A DNA stretch of 64,000 bases. Origin: Pedobacter sp. Leaf170. Lineage in GTDB: Bacteria > Bacteroidota > Bacteroidia > Sphingobacteriales > Sphingobacteriaceae. The notes beneath the pieces are model-generated. The model was given only the letters and a program-made list of their open reading frames with translations. It had not been told where the DNA came from and ran no database searches. Shown here in pieces: positions 45,646-54,110 of this stretch. The stretch lies in the NCBI RefSeq assembly GCF_920984665.1, contig NZ_CAKLBP010000005.1, forward strand, positions 124,001 through 188,000, given 5' to 3'. The position numbers and the translations under genes were made by a program. The stretch's first letter is position 1. Each line of letters opens with the position of its first letter.

Positions 45646-47544
45646 ATGCAAATTACATCCTTTAAACAATACGAAGAAGATTATAAAAAGAGCGTAGAAA
45701 ACCCCGAACAATTTTGGGGCGAAGTTGCACAAAATTTTCAATGGCGAAAACCCTGGTATAAAGTGCTTTCGTGGAATTTTCAGGAACCGAATATTAAATG
45801 GTTTGAAGGCGCAAAATTAAATATCACGGAAAATTGTTTAGATAGGCACTTAGCAACCAATGGTGATAAACCTGCTATAATTTGGGAACCAAATAATCCC
45901 GAAGAAGAATCTGTAACCTATACCTATAAAATGTTGCACGAACGCGTATGCCGTTTTGCGAATGTTTTAAAAAGAAACGGTGCCAAAAAAGGCGACCGAA
46001 TTTGTATTTATATGCCAATGGTACCTGAGTTGGCTATTGCTGTTTTGGCTTGTGCCAGAATTGGTGCGGTACACTCCGTAATTTTTGGTGGCTTTTCTGC
46101 TAAATCTATCGCCGATAGAATTAATGATTCGCAATGTAAGCTGGTAATTACCGCCGATGGCGCTTATAGAGGGAATAAGCAGATTCCGCTTAAAGATGTT
46201 ATTGATGATGCTTTAATCGGCTGTCCAACGGTAGAAAAATGTATCGTTTTAACGCATGTGCGTACACCGGTTTCTATGCTTAAAGGTAGAGATGTTTGGT
46301 GGGAAGATGAGGTTAAACACGTAAATGATGTTTGCGAGGCAGAAGAAATGGATGCTGAAGATATGTTGTTCATACTTTATACATCAGGTTCTACCGGTAA
46401 GCCTAAAGGTGTAGTGCATACTTGCGGCGGATATATGGTTTACGCCGGATACACATTTACCAACGTTTTTAATTACCAGCCAAATGAAGTTTATTTTTGC
46501 ACCGCTGATATTGGTTGGATTACAGGCCATTCTTACATTGTTTATGGTCCGCTATCTCAAGGCGCAACCTCTGTTTTGTTCGAAGGCATACCAACCTATC
46601 CAAGTCCATCTCGCTTTTGGGATATTGTAGAAAAACACAAAGTGAATACATTATATACCGCTCCAACCGCTATTCGCTCATTAATGAGTTTTGGTGAAGA
46701 GCCTTTGAATGGAAAAGATTTAAGCTCAATAAGAGTTTTAGGTTCGGTTGGTGAGCCAATTAATGAAGAAGCCTGGCATTGGTTTGATGAAAAAATAGGA
46801 AAAAGCAAAGCGCCAATTGTTGATACCTGGTGGCAAACGGAAACCGGTGGAATTATGATTTCACCTATTGCAACCGTTACGCCAACCAAACCAAGTTATG
46901 CAACTTTACCTTTGCCAGGGATTCAGCCGATTCTTGTTGATGAAAATGGAAAGGAAATTGAAGGTAATGATGTAAGCGGAAATCTCTGTATTAAATTTCC
47001 TTGGCCGGGAATGCTCAGAACTACCTATGGCGACCATGAGCGTTGCAAGCAAACCTATTTTTCTACTTACGAGAATCTTTATTTTACTGGTGATGGCTGT
47101 TTACGTGATAAGGATGGTTATTATAGAATAACGGGTAGGGTAGATGATGTTTTAAACGTATCAGGACATAGAATAGGAACAGCCGAAGTTGAAAATGCAA
47201 TTAATATGCATGCTGGTGTTGTAGAAAGCGCTGTTGTTGGCTATCCACATGATGTAAAAGGTCAGGGTATTTATGCTTTTGTTATCAACCCTGAAATGCA
47301 TGGAGAAGCAGAATTAACTAAAAAAGATATTCTGCAAACCGTAACTCGTGTTATTGGTGCTATTGCCAAACCTGATAAAATATTGTTCGTTTCAGGTTTA
47401 CCTAAAACACGTTCAGGAAAAATTATGCGACGTATATTACGTAAAATAGCCGAAGGCGATACTTCAAATTTAGGCGATACCTCAACGCTTTTAGATCCGG
47501 CTGTTGTAGAGGAAATTATCGAAGCTTCAAAGAATTTGAAATAG
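45646..47544 (+). CDS. acs: Acetyl-CoA synthetase (AMP-forming)
   Basis: Activates acetate to acetyl-CoA through acetyl-AMP. 632 residues. P-loop-like LYTSGSTGKPKGVVHT, DTWWQTETGGIMISP, adenylate motif YFTGDGCLRDKDGYYRITGRVDDVLNVSGHR split over two segments, and the catalytic acetylatable Lys in PKTRSGKIMRR near the C-terminus. Divergent from rpmB; leader about 210 bases with no obvious repeat. Confidence 0.96.
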   Translation: MQITSFKQYEEDYKKSVENPEQFWGEVAQNFQWRKPWYKVLSWNFQEPNIKWFEGAKLNITENCLDRHLATNGDKPAIIWEPNNPEEESVTYTYKMLHERVCRFANVLKRNGAKKGDRICIYMPMVPELAIAVLACARIGAVHSVIFGGFSAKSIADRINDSQCKLVITADGAYRGNKQIPLKDVIDDALIGCPTVEKCIVLTHVRTPVSMLKGRDVWWEDEVKHVNDVCEAEEMDAEDMLFILYTSGSTGKPKGVVHTCGGYMVYAGYTFTNVFNYQPNEVYFCTADIGWITGHSYIVYGPLSQGATSVLFEGIPTYPSPSRFWDIVEKHKVNTLYTAPTAIRSLMSFGEEPLNGKDLSSIRVLGSVGEPINEEAWHWFDEKIGKSKAPIVDTWWQTETGGIMISPIATVTPTKPSYATLPLPGIQPILVDENGKEIEGNDVSGNLCIKFPWPGMLRTTYGDHERCKQTYFSTYENLYFTGDGCLRDKDGYYRITGRVDDVLNVSGHRIGTAEVENAINMHAGVVESAVVGYPHDVKGQGIYAFVINPEMHGEAELTKKDILQTVTRVIGAIAKPDKILFVSGLPKTRSGKIMRRILRKIAEGDTSNLGDTSTLLDPAVVEEIIEASKNLK

Positions 47545-47639
47545 ATTTGAGTTTTTGTTTTTACTCTTTTTTGCTATACTTAACTTGTTGATCATAAGGT
47601 ATCTTACTCAAAAATAAATTAGCAACTAAATCAAAAACT

Positions 47640-47849
47640 ATGAAAGCAAACAAAATTAAAAATCTATTTTATTTCTTAATGCTATTAGTAATTATCTCAT
47701 GTAAAAAGGATAATAATAACATAGAAGTGATTGATGAAAATAAGGATGTACTGATGTACATAAAAAGTTTAGGTTATTCTGAGTCGTCAATTAATGATGT
47801 TGGAAATGAGTATGTTGTGCAGGGTGATATATCGTTTCCAAAAACATGA
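47640..47849 (+). CDS. N-terminal fragment of a frameshifted M57-type metallopeptidase
   Basis: 69 residues: lipoprotein signal (KNLFYFLMLLVIISC, mature Cys near 21), then ENKDVLMYIKSLGYSESSIN and DVGNEYVVQGDISFPKT, the propeptide-like region that begins M57-family Bacteroidota peptidases. It ends at a TGA only because the A-run at about 47842-47846 has five A; with six, the frame would continue as FPKNMKIPENK into the next ORF. Its last four bases overlap the ATG of that ORF (ATGA). Confidence 0.72.
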   Translation: MKANKIKNLFYFLMLLVIISCKKDNNNIEVIDENKDVLMYIKSLGYSESSINDVGNEYVVQGDISFPKT

Positions 47850-48769
47850 AAATACCCGAAAATAAAAGCTTAAAAGTAGAAGCCCCAATAATTTTACAAG
47901 ATAAGTTAATGAGTACTGGCCCAAATGCTGGTAGTTCAAAAATTAGTCAATCGTATACAGGATACTTGGTTAGTTCAACTAATCGTTTGAATTTTAGGAT
48001 TTCAATAGATCCATCAATAGCCGCGTTTACAAATGAAATAAATGATGCAATATCTATTTGGAATGGTGTTCCAGAATCTGGTATATCTTTTAGCATTGTT
48101 AGTAGCGGGACATTCGATATTGTAATTGTAAATCAAGCAATTAATGGTTATGGCTTGGCACGCATACCTCTTAATGGAAATGCTGGTAATTTAGTTAGGA
48201 TTAACACGCAAAACATAATAAATGATGGCTTGAATCCTAATCAAATGTCAACAGTAATCGCTCATGAATTAGGACATTCAATTGGTTTTAGGCATACAGA
48301 CTGGGAGGGAGTGGAATCATTTAGTGGGACAGATGATGTTGGCAAGCCAGGCGATGCTCTAGATGTACCTAATGCAGCTGGCACAGATGTGGGCTCTATC
48401 ATGAATATGGGTGCAAATAATATTCTTCCAAATGGGTTATCGACTAAAGATATTCTTGCACTAGTAAATCTTTATCCATTAGGAACTCCGAAGATAAATG
48501 GAACAGGAATCTTAAGAGCGAATAAAACCTATACCTTTACTACCACATATGTTTGGCCAAATTCTGTAATTGATTGGAGTATAAATGGTAAACCTGCTAG
48601 CATTTCATTCGCCAATGGTCAAGGTACAGGAACTTTAACAGTAAATGTTAATAATAATGTTGGTGAATATTCTGAAGATTTAGAGCTACTTGCTAAAATG
48701 ACTAGTAATAATAGAAACTATATAATTTTGTCAAAATATATTATATTACAAGGAAGTAAGTGTAAATAA
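47846..48769 (+). CDS. M57 (dual-action HEIGH) metallopeptidase, catalytic part
   Basis: 307 residues. The zinc site is STVIAHELGHSIGFRHTDW (HExxHxxGxxH) with the Met-turn-like GSIMNMG further on, matching the M57 HEIGH metallopeptidases of Bacteroidota. A C-terminal Ig-like domain follows (INGTGILRANKTYTFTTTYV...WSINGKPASISFANGQGTGT). Without the preceding ORF it lacks any export signal, so as written it would stay in the cytosol; see the frameshift finding. Confidence 0.8.
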   Translation: MKIPENKSLKVEAPIILQDKLMSTGPNAGSSKISQSYTGYLVSSTNRLNFRISIDPSIAAFTNEINDAISIWNGVPESGISFSIVSSGTFDIVIVNQAINGYGLARIPLNGNAGNLVRINTQNIINDGLNPNQMSTVIAHELGHSIGFRHTDWEGVESFSGTDDVGKPGDALDVPNAAGTDVGSIMNMGANNILPNGLSTKDILALVNLYPLGTPKINGTGILRANKTYTFTTTYVWPNSVIDWSINGKPASISFANGQGTGTLTVNVNNNVGEYSEDLELLAKMTSNNRNYIILSKYIILQGSKCK

Positions 48770-48787
48770 TTTTATAGATAAAAAACA

Positions 48788-48820
48788 CAAATGCCAAGCG
48801 TTTAGATTGGCATTTTTTGT
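48788..48820. terminator. Bidirectional terminator after the metallopeptidase
   Basis: AATGCCAA and TTGGCATT arms around a 9-base loop, with an A-run before and TTTTTTG after. Confidence 0.82.
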
Positions 48821-48831
48821 TTTAATTGGAT

Positions 48832-49467
48832 TTATTGATATCCAGGGTTTTGAACTAAATTTTTATTAGAATCCATACTTGTTGCAGTAACCTTTGTTGC
48901 AGCACTTCCTAATTTTATATAGGAATCACTTGGAAAATCCTGACCTTCTATATTACTGTACTTAGCTGTAGATTTTTGATAACTCGTACTTAAAACAGCA
49001 TCAAACTTACTTCTCTCCCCAAAATTTGTAGCATAAGTAAGGTAGTTATTCGTGTTGGTATTGATTACAAAAGTAGAAATATTCTGGCCATCACCATTTG
49101 CTGTTCCTGTATTTCTGAAAGTTAATGAACCATAATAATTTTCTTCGTTTTGATTTAAATTATCAATTGAGAAATCAGTACTGAATTTTAAACCCTTTAT
49201 AATGTTAACATTTGCAAATGCCTTACCAATTGTGCGATAAACGGTTGACTTGTAAAAGGCACTGTCAATACCAATAAACGGATTGTAATAAACTGGATAA
49301 TTTGATGCTGCACCAGGTAAAGTACCACTTACTAATCCTGAACGGGGGGTCTATAAATGGAGTAATTGTTGATAAAGCAACTGCTTGTTAAGGACTAGAA
49401 AAAGCGTTATCGTTAGAAAGTAAAATGTTTAGTCTGCAATTAATATTGGCATTTTTATAAATTTTTA
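48832..49467 (-). pseudogene. SusC fragment fused to the C-terminal end of a SusD (relic)
   Basis: The minus strand reads an open frame of about 170 codons with no start: RSGLVSGTLPGAASNYPVYY, VYRTIGKAFANVNIIKGLKF, STDFSIDNLNQNEENYYGSL, FDAVLSTSYQKSTAKYSNIE, typical of the barrel of a SusC-like TonB-dependent receptor, then MDSNKNLVQNPGYQ and stop, the classic C-terminus of a SusD lipoprotein. Upstream, the frame is shifted at the run of six C (49344-49349) and interrupted by TAA (49388-49390), beyond which SNDNAFSSP and QAVALSTITPFIDP continue the SusC match. A large deletion plus later decay explains this. Confidence 0.82.
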
Positions 49468-49535
49468 AACAAAGCTTTAATTAGTTGGTTATTAAGATAA
49501 GTACATTATTTAATAACCTATAAATATTTAAAGAA

Positions 49536-49721
49536 ATGGATAAGTTAGAATTAAAAGGAAAGTGGAACGAGATAAAAGGCAAAGTAAAACAAGCTTATGC
49601 CGAATTAACAGATGATGATTTGAAGCATGAAGAAGGGCAAGATGATGAATTGTTAGGTAAGCTTCAACAAAAAACCGGCAAAGGAAGAGACGAACTTGTA
49701 AAGTGGATTAATTCTTTGTAG
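49536..49721 (+). CDS. CsbD-family stress protein
   Basis: 61 residues: [52 protein letters not shown] is split here as the family pattern of CsbD/YjbJ, small acidic-basic helical proteins induced in general stress. The biochemical role is unknown across the family. Monocistronic, with a clear terminator. Confidence 0.92.
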   Translation: MDKLELKGKWNEIKGKVKQAYAELTDDDLKHEEGQDDELLGKLQQKTGKGRDELVKWINSL

Positions 49722-49739
49722 AATTAAGCTCAAATTTAT

Positions 49740-49776
49740 TAAGCAGGCAACTAAAATTAGTTGCCTGTTTTTGTTT
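49740..49776 (+). terminator. Rho-independent terminator of the csbD-like gene
   Basis: CAGGCAACTA and TAGTTGCCTG arms around AAAT, followed by TTTTTG. Confidence 0.9.
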
Positions 49777-49855
49777 AGTGTTATGAGTAGTTAATATTTT
49801 CTTTAAATTTATTGCGCATCCTTTAAAATTTCTCCAACAATAAATTTTAGCTTTT

Positions 49856-52800
49856 ATGAGTAAGGTGTGGCGTAGGCTCTTTATAATTTTCTTTTTTAGT
49901 GCATGCTCCTTTATTTATGTTAATGGTAATCCACCAGGCATACCTTTTTATTATCAGCAATTAGATAATCGTAATGGATTATCTAACAGTTCTATTAACA
50001 GTATTTTTGAAGATAAAGACCAACTAATATGGATCGGTACCTGGGATGGTTTGAACAGATACGATGGAACAAAGTTTACTGTTTATAACCATAACATCGG
50101 CAGGGCCGAGAATAGCATTGGCAGTAATGTTATTCAGTCTATTAATGAAGATAACCAAAAAAATATCTGGATAAACACCATAGGAGGTATTTCTCGCTAC
50201 AACAAACTTAATGGCAAATTTTACAGATACTTTTACAAGAATACGGTTAACCAAAAGGTTAGAGAAAATGAATATCAGTTAATTATTAATCATCAAGGTG
50301 CTGTTTTTTGTTATGCTGCTAATGGTGATTTAAGCCTGTACAACGCTAATACTGATAAGTTCGAACTTTATCACCATTTTTCTTCTGGTGATGGTATTGT
50401 TAAAATGGCTTTCGCTAATCAAAAATTATACTATATCAATAAAAAAGGCGAACTAATTGTTGGCAAATTAAATTCTGATAGGCTTAGTGTTACACAAAAG
50501 TTCAGTTTAAAAGGTGGTATTAATAATTTTTTTCTTGTCGATAATCAACTTATTTATTCAACTAATAAAGACGAACATTTTTTGGTTAGAGGCGATGGTG
50601 TTAAACATCAATTAAACATCGCACCTAAAAAAATCAAGGCAATAGCAAGTTATCAAAATAATTACGTTGTGGCTTGGGAGAACCAGGGTTTATCCATTTA
50701 TGATAAAGAATTTAAAACATCCACTTTTCTTAAGAAAGAGTCTAATCAATTAGAAAACCTAAAAATTACGGCAATAAAAGTTAGTCAGGGCAAAACTTTA
50801 TGGCTTGGTACCGATGGAAATGGATTGATTCAAATTTATCCAAAAGAAAATTTATTTGGCATAGTTAGTAAGTTAAATGACAACGCTGTAAATAAACCTA
50901 TCAGAGCTTTTGAAGAGATAAATGGCGATTTGTGGGTAGGAACGAAAGGTAATGGTGTATTAATTTTTAAAGATTTTTGGGACAACAGAAAGGATCTTGT
51001 TTCAAAAAAAATTGACGTAAATAATGGTCTAGAAAATAATTCTGTTTTTGCAATTAAGCGTGGTGCCGATAAGCTTATATACATGGGTACTGATGGTGTA
51101 GGCGTATCCGTTTATGACGAACAATTGAAAACCATACTTAGATGGAAAGACATAAAAGGTTCATCAAAACTTCCGGATTTTAAATCGGTTTACACGATAA
51201 TTCAAGATAAAGATAGTTCGGTATGGATAGGTACAAGTGGTTATGGTTTAATTCATCTAAAGCTGCAAAGAAATATTGATGGAGCTCTTTCAGTTTCTAA
51301 ATTCAAGCAGTATGCCTCGTCTGGAGTAGAGAAAAATGGCCCTGTAAATGATATTATTTATGCCCTTGCACAAGGCAAAAATAACCAGCTTTGGATAGCC
51401 TGCAGATATGGTGGTTTAAGTGTACTTGATAAAAAAACTGGTCTTTTTAAAACTTACAAAGCCCTTGGTTATGAAGGAAGTTTATCGCATAGCGATGTAT
51501 TATCTTTATTTTATGACAGCAAAAATACTTTATGGATTGGTACCAGTTACGGCTTAAATTACTTAAGCCAATCAGAATCGGGAAGGGAAAAGCCCAAATT
51601 TGTAAAAATAACCACCGAAACGGGTTTACCCAATAATACAATACATGCCATTCAGGAAGATAATGTTGGCAACATTTGGTTAAGCACAAGTAAAGGATTG
51701 GCTAAATTAAATCCGCTAAACAAAAGCATTGCTAATTATCAGCATAGCGATGGTTTACAAAGCAACGAATTTAGTGATGGAGCAGTTTTTAAATCGAATA
51801 CAGGGAATTTGTTATTTGGAGGCATTTATGGTTTCAATTACTTTATTCCACGAAATATTGTAGAAAATAAAAAGCAGCCGAATCTAGTAATTTCAGATTT
51901 GCAGATGGGCGGCGTTAAATTCGAAAACAATCAATATGTTATTATTAAAGCCAGAGCCGAAAGCCCTAAAACATTCACATTAGATAGAAAGAATAATTTC
52001 TTTCAGTTTTCATTTAATGCGCTAAACTACTTTAATGCATCAAAAAATGAATTCGCCTACAAACTTGAAGGACTAGACCAAACCTGGCGATATACGGGTA
52101 CAAATGGAGAAATAGCTTATTATAATATTCCGGCAGGTAATTATAAGTTAATGGTGCGTTGGAGTAATGGTGAAGGCATTTGGACACAAGATATTATTGC
52201 CTTAAACATTGAAGTGAAACAATATTTTTGGCTTACACTTCCGGCGTATGCAGCTTATTTATTGCTTTTAATTATTGGTGGTTATGCCTTTCATCTTTAC
52301 AGAAAAAATAAATTAGAGATGAAGTTTAAACTGGAGAGAGCATCCTTATTCAGGCAAAAGGATGAGGAAGTTCATCGCCAAAGGATTAACTTTTTTACAA
52401 ATATTGCCCATGAAATACAAACGCCCTTAACCTTAATAATGGGTTCGGTAGAGCATGTTATGCAAAAACAAAATGAAGTAGAGAAACCTAAGGATAAAAA
52501 CTTCTTTTTGTCCCTCGTTCATCAGCACACAGCAAGGCTAACGTATTTGGTGCAGCAATTATTAGAATTTAGAAGGGCAGAAGCTGGCTATCTGAAAAGT
52601 AACGAAGATTATTTTGACATCACAAAATTATTAAACGGTTTATCGCAATTGTTTATTCCAATCGCTGAAAAAAATAAGCAAGAATTTACCAGAGAAATTC
52701 AACAATCAATAGCAGGTTTTATTGATAAAGATAAATTTGAGAAAGTGCTTTTTAACCTGCTATCTAATGCCTTTAAACATGCCGGTATAAATGAAACCAT

Positions 52801-53992
52801 AATATTTAATGCTAACTATGATGAAAAAGCAAATGAGCTGGAAATAACTGTGGCAAACTCTGGCTGTAAACTTAAAGAAAGCGATTTGCAAAGTATTTTT
52901 GAGGAATTTAAAGTTGGCGAAGAGGCGCAGTTTGAGAAGTTTAATTCTGGTATTGGTTTGGCTTTTACTAAAGAGCTAATTTCTATAATGGATGGTAGTA
53001 TTGATGTCTCTTTAAAACAAAATTGGATTACATTTAGCTTCAAACTGAAGTTAAAGCAGGTTATTGGTGGAAAGGAAAATGAAGTTGTGGCATCGGCTCC
53101 ATCCTATCTTTTCGAATCTATTTTAAAACCTTATGGCGATGAAATTACATCAACAGTAGAACAAAATAATAAAGCAGCATTAATTGACAATTTGAAGCAA
53201 AAGGCTGAACATACCGTTTTGGTTGTGGAAGACGATACGGCTTTGAGGTTTCTGATAAAAAACATTTTAAGCGAACATTACATCGTTTACGAAGCCGAAA
53301 ATGGATTAAAGGCATTAGAGTTTCTTAAAAAAAACTCACCAGACTTAATAGTAAGTGATGTTATGATGCCAGAAATGGACGGTTTAGAACTTTGTAAGTT
53401 TGTGAAAACCGCACCTGCAACCTGCCACATTCCATTTATAATACTATCTGCCAAAGGCACTGAAGAACATAAAACTGAAGGTTATGAAACAGGCGCCGAT
53501 GCCTATATTCCGAAACCATTTCATGTTAATTATTTACAGATGCGGGTTCGCAAATTATTAGATTACCGTGAGCGCATGAACAATTTGATTAAAGATGGCA
53601 ACATCAATAATCAGTTTGTAGATGTTGATTTAGAGCAAAGCGATAAGGAGTTTTTAAATGCACTTGTTAAAGCTGTTGAAGATAACCTGGCAGAATCTGA
53701 TTTGGATGCTGCAAAACTTGAAGCTGCTTTGTGCATTAGTAAAATGCAACTTTACCGCAAGCTGAAAACCTTAGCCGGGATGACACCATCTGAATTTATA
53801 AAAAGAATACGCCTGAAACATGCTGCGGTATTGCTCCAAAATTCATCGCTAAACGTATCCGAAATATTTTATAAAACGGGTTTCAATAATAAATCTTATT
53901 TCTTTAGAGAGTTTAAAAAGATATACCATTTTGCTCCTAATGATTATCGCCAAAAACAGCACGAAGGAATTTTAGATAAAGAAGCATTATAA
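49856..53992 (+). CDS. Hybrid two-component sensor kinase/response regulator (HTCS) of the polysaccharide locus
   Basis: 1378 residues, the one-protein regulator typical of Bacteroidota glycan loci. Signal peptide; two periplasmic beta-propellers of Reg_prop repeats (about 35-700; IWIGTWDGLNRYDG, LWIGTSYGLNYL, IWLSTSKGLAKLNP); Y_Y_Y domain (about 715-785); membrane helix (about 790-815); HisKA with His near 851 (IAHEIQTPLTLI); HATPase (N-box LFNLLSNAFKHAG, G2 SGIGLAF); receiver with Asp near 1166 (SDVMMPEMDG) and Lys in YIPKPF; AraC-type HTH at the C-terminus (MTPSEFIKRIRLKHA, SEIFYKTGFNNKSYFFREFK). The G1 box reads VANSGCKL rather than DxGxG. Very likely controls susC onward. Confidence 0.95.
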   Translation: MSKVWRRLFIIFFFSACSFIYVNGNPPGIPFYYQQLDNRNGLSNSSINSIFEDKDQLIWIGTWDGLNRYDGTKFTVYNHNIGRAENSIGSNVIQSINEDNQKNIWINTIGGISRYNKLNGKFYRYFYKNTVNQKVRENEYQLIINHQGAVFCYAANGDLSLYNANTDKFELYHHFSSGDGIVKMAFANQKLYYINKKGELIVGKLNSDRLSVTQKFSLKGGINNFFLVDNQLIYSTNKDEHFLVRGDGVKHQLNIAPKKIKAIASYQNNYVVAWENQGLSIYDKEFKTSTFLKKESNQLENLKITAIKVSQGKTLWLGTDGNGLIQIYPKENLFGIVSKLNDNAVNKPIRAFEEINGDLWVGTKGNGVLIFKDFWDNRKDLVSKKIDVNNGLENNSVFAIKRGADKLIYMGTDGVGVSVYDEQLKTILRWKDIKGSSKLPDFKSVYTIIQDKDSSVWIGTSGYGLIHLKLQRNIDGALSVSKFKQYASSGVEKNGPVNDIIYALAQGKNNQLWIACRYGGLSVLDKKTGLFKTYKALGYEGSLSHSDVLSLFYDSKNTLWIGTSYGLNYLSQSESGREKPKFVKITTETGLPNNTIHAIQEDNVGNIWLSTSKGLAKLNPLNKSIANYQHSDGLQSNEFSDGAVFKSNTGNLLFGGIYGFNYFIPRNIVENKKQPNLVISDLQMGGVKFENNQYVIIKARAESPKTFTLDRKNNFFQFSFNALNYFNASKNEFAYKLEGLDQTWRYTGTNGEIAYYNIPAGNYKLMVRWSNGEGIWTQDIIALNIEVKQYFWLTLPAYAAYLLLLIIGGYAFHLYRKNKLEMKFKLERASLFRQKDEEVHRQRINFFTNIAHEIQTPLTLIMGSVEHVMQKQNEVEKPKDKNFFLSLVHQHTARLTYLVQQLLEFRRAEAGYLKSNEDYFDITKLLNGLSQLFIPIAEKNKQEFTREIQQSIAGFIDKDKFEKVLFNLLSNAFKHAGINETIIFNANYDEKANELEITVANSGCKLKESDLQSIFEEFKVGEEAQFEKFNSGIGLAFTKELISIMDGSIDVSLKQNWITFSFKLKLKQVIGGKENEVVASAPSYLFESILKPYGDEITSTVEQNNKAALIDNLKQKAEHTVLVVEDDTALRFLIKNILSEHYIVYEAENGLKALEFLKKNSPDLIVSDVMMPEMDGLELCKFVKTAPATCHIPFIILSAKGTEEHKTEGYETGADAYIPKPFHVNYLQMRVRKLLDYRERMNNLIKDGNINNQFVDVDLEQSDKEFLNALVKAVEDNLAESDLDAAKLEAALCISKMQLYRKLKTLAGMTPSEFIKRIRLKHAAVLLQNSSLNVSEIFYKTGFNNKSYFFREFKKIYHFAPNDYRQKQHEGILDKEAL

Positions 53993-54027
53993 GCAAAAAA
54001 GGACCTTTTTTACACTTGTTTGCAACA

Positions 54028-54094
54028 ATAGTGAACTAAAATGTTATTATAGTGTACTACTGTTGCATAGCTGCTGAGCTATATTTGTGTACTA
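54028..54094 (+). promoter_or_regulatory. Candidate HTCS operator and promoter of susC
   Basis: ATAGTGAACTA (54028-54038) and ATAGTGTACTA (54049-54059) are direct repeats with a 21-base period, two helical turns; GTGTACTA recurs at 54087-54094. The same stretch forms an 18-bp imperfect inverted repeat (TGCAACAATAGT... / ...ACTACTGTTGCA, 54021-54068). TATATTTG at 54080-54087 fits the -7 element. AraC-type domains usually bind such direct repeats upstream of the promoter. Confidence 0.6.
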
Positions 54095-54110
54095 ATCAAA
54101 TATAAATCAG

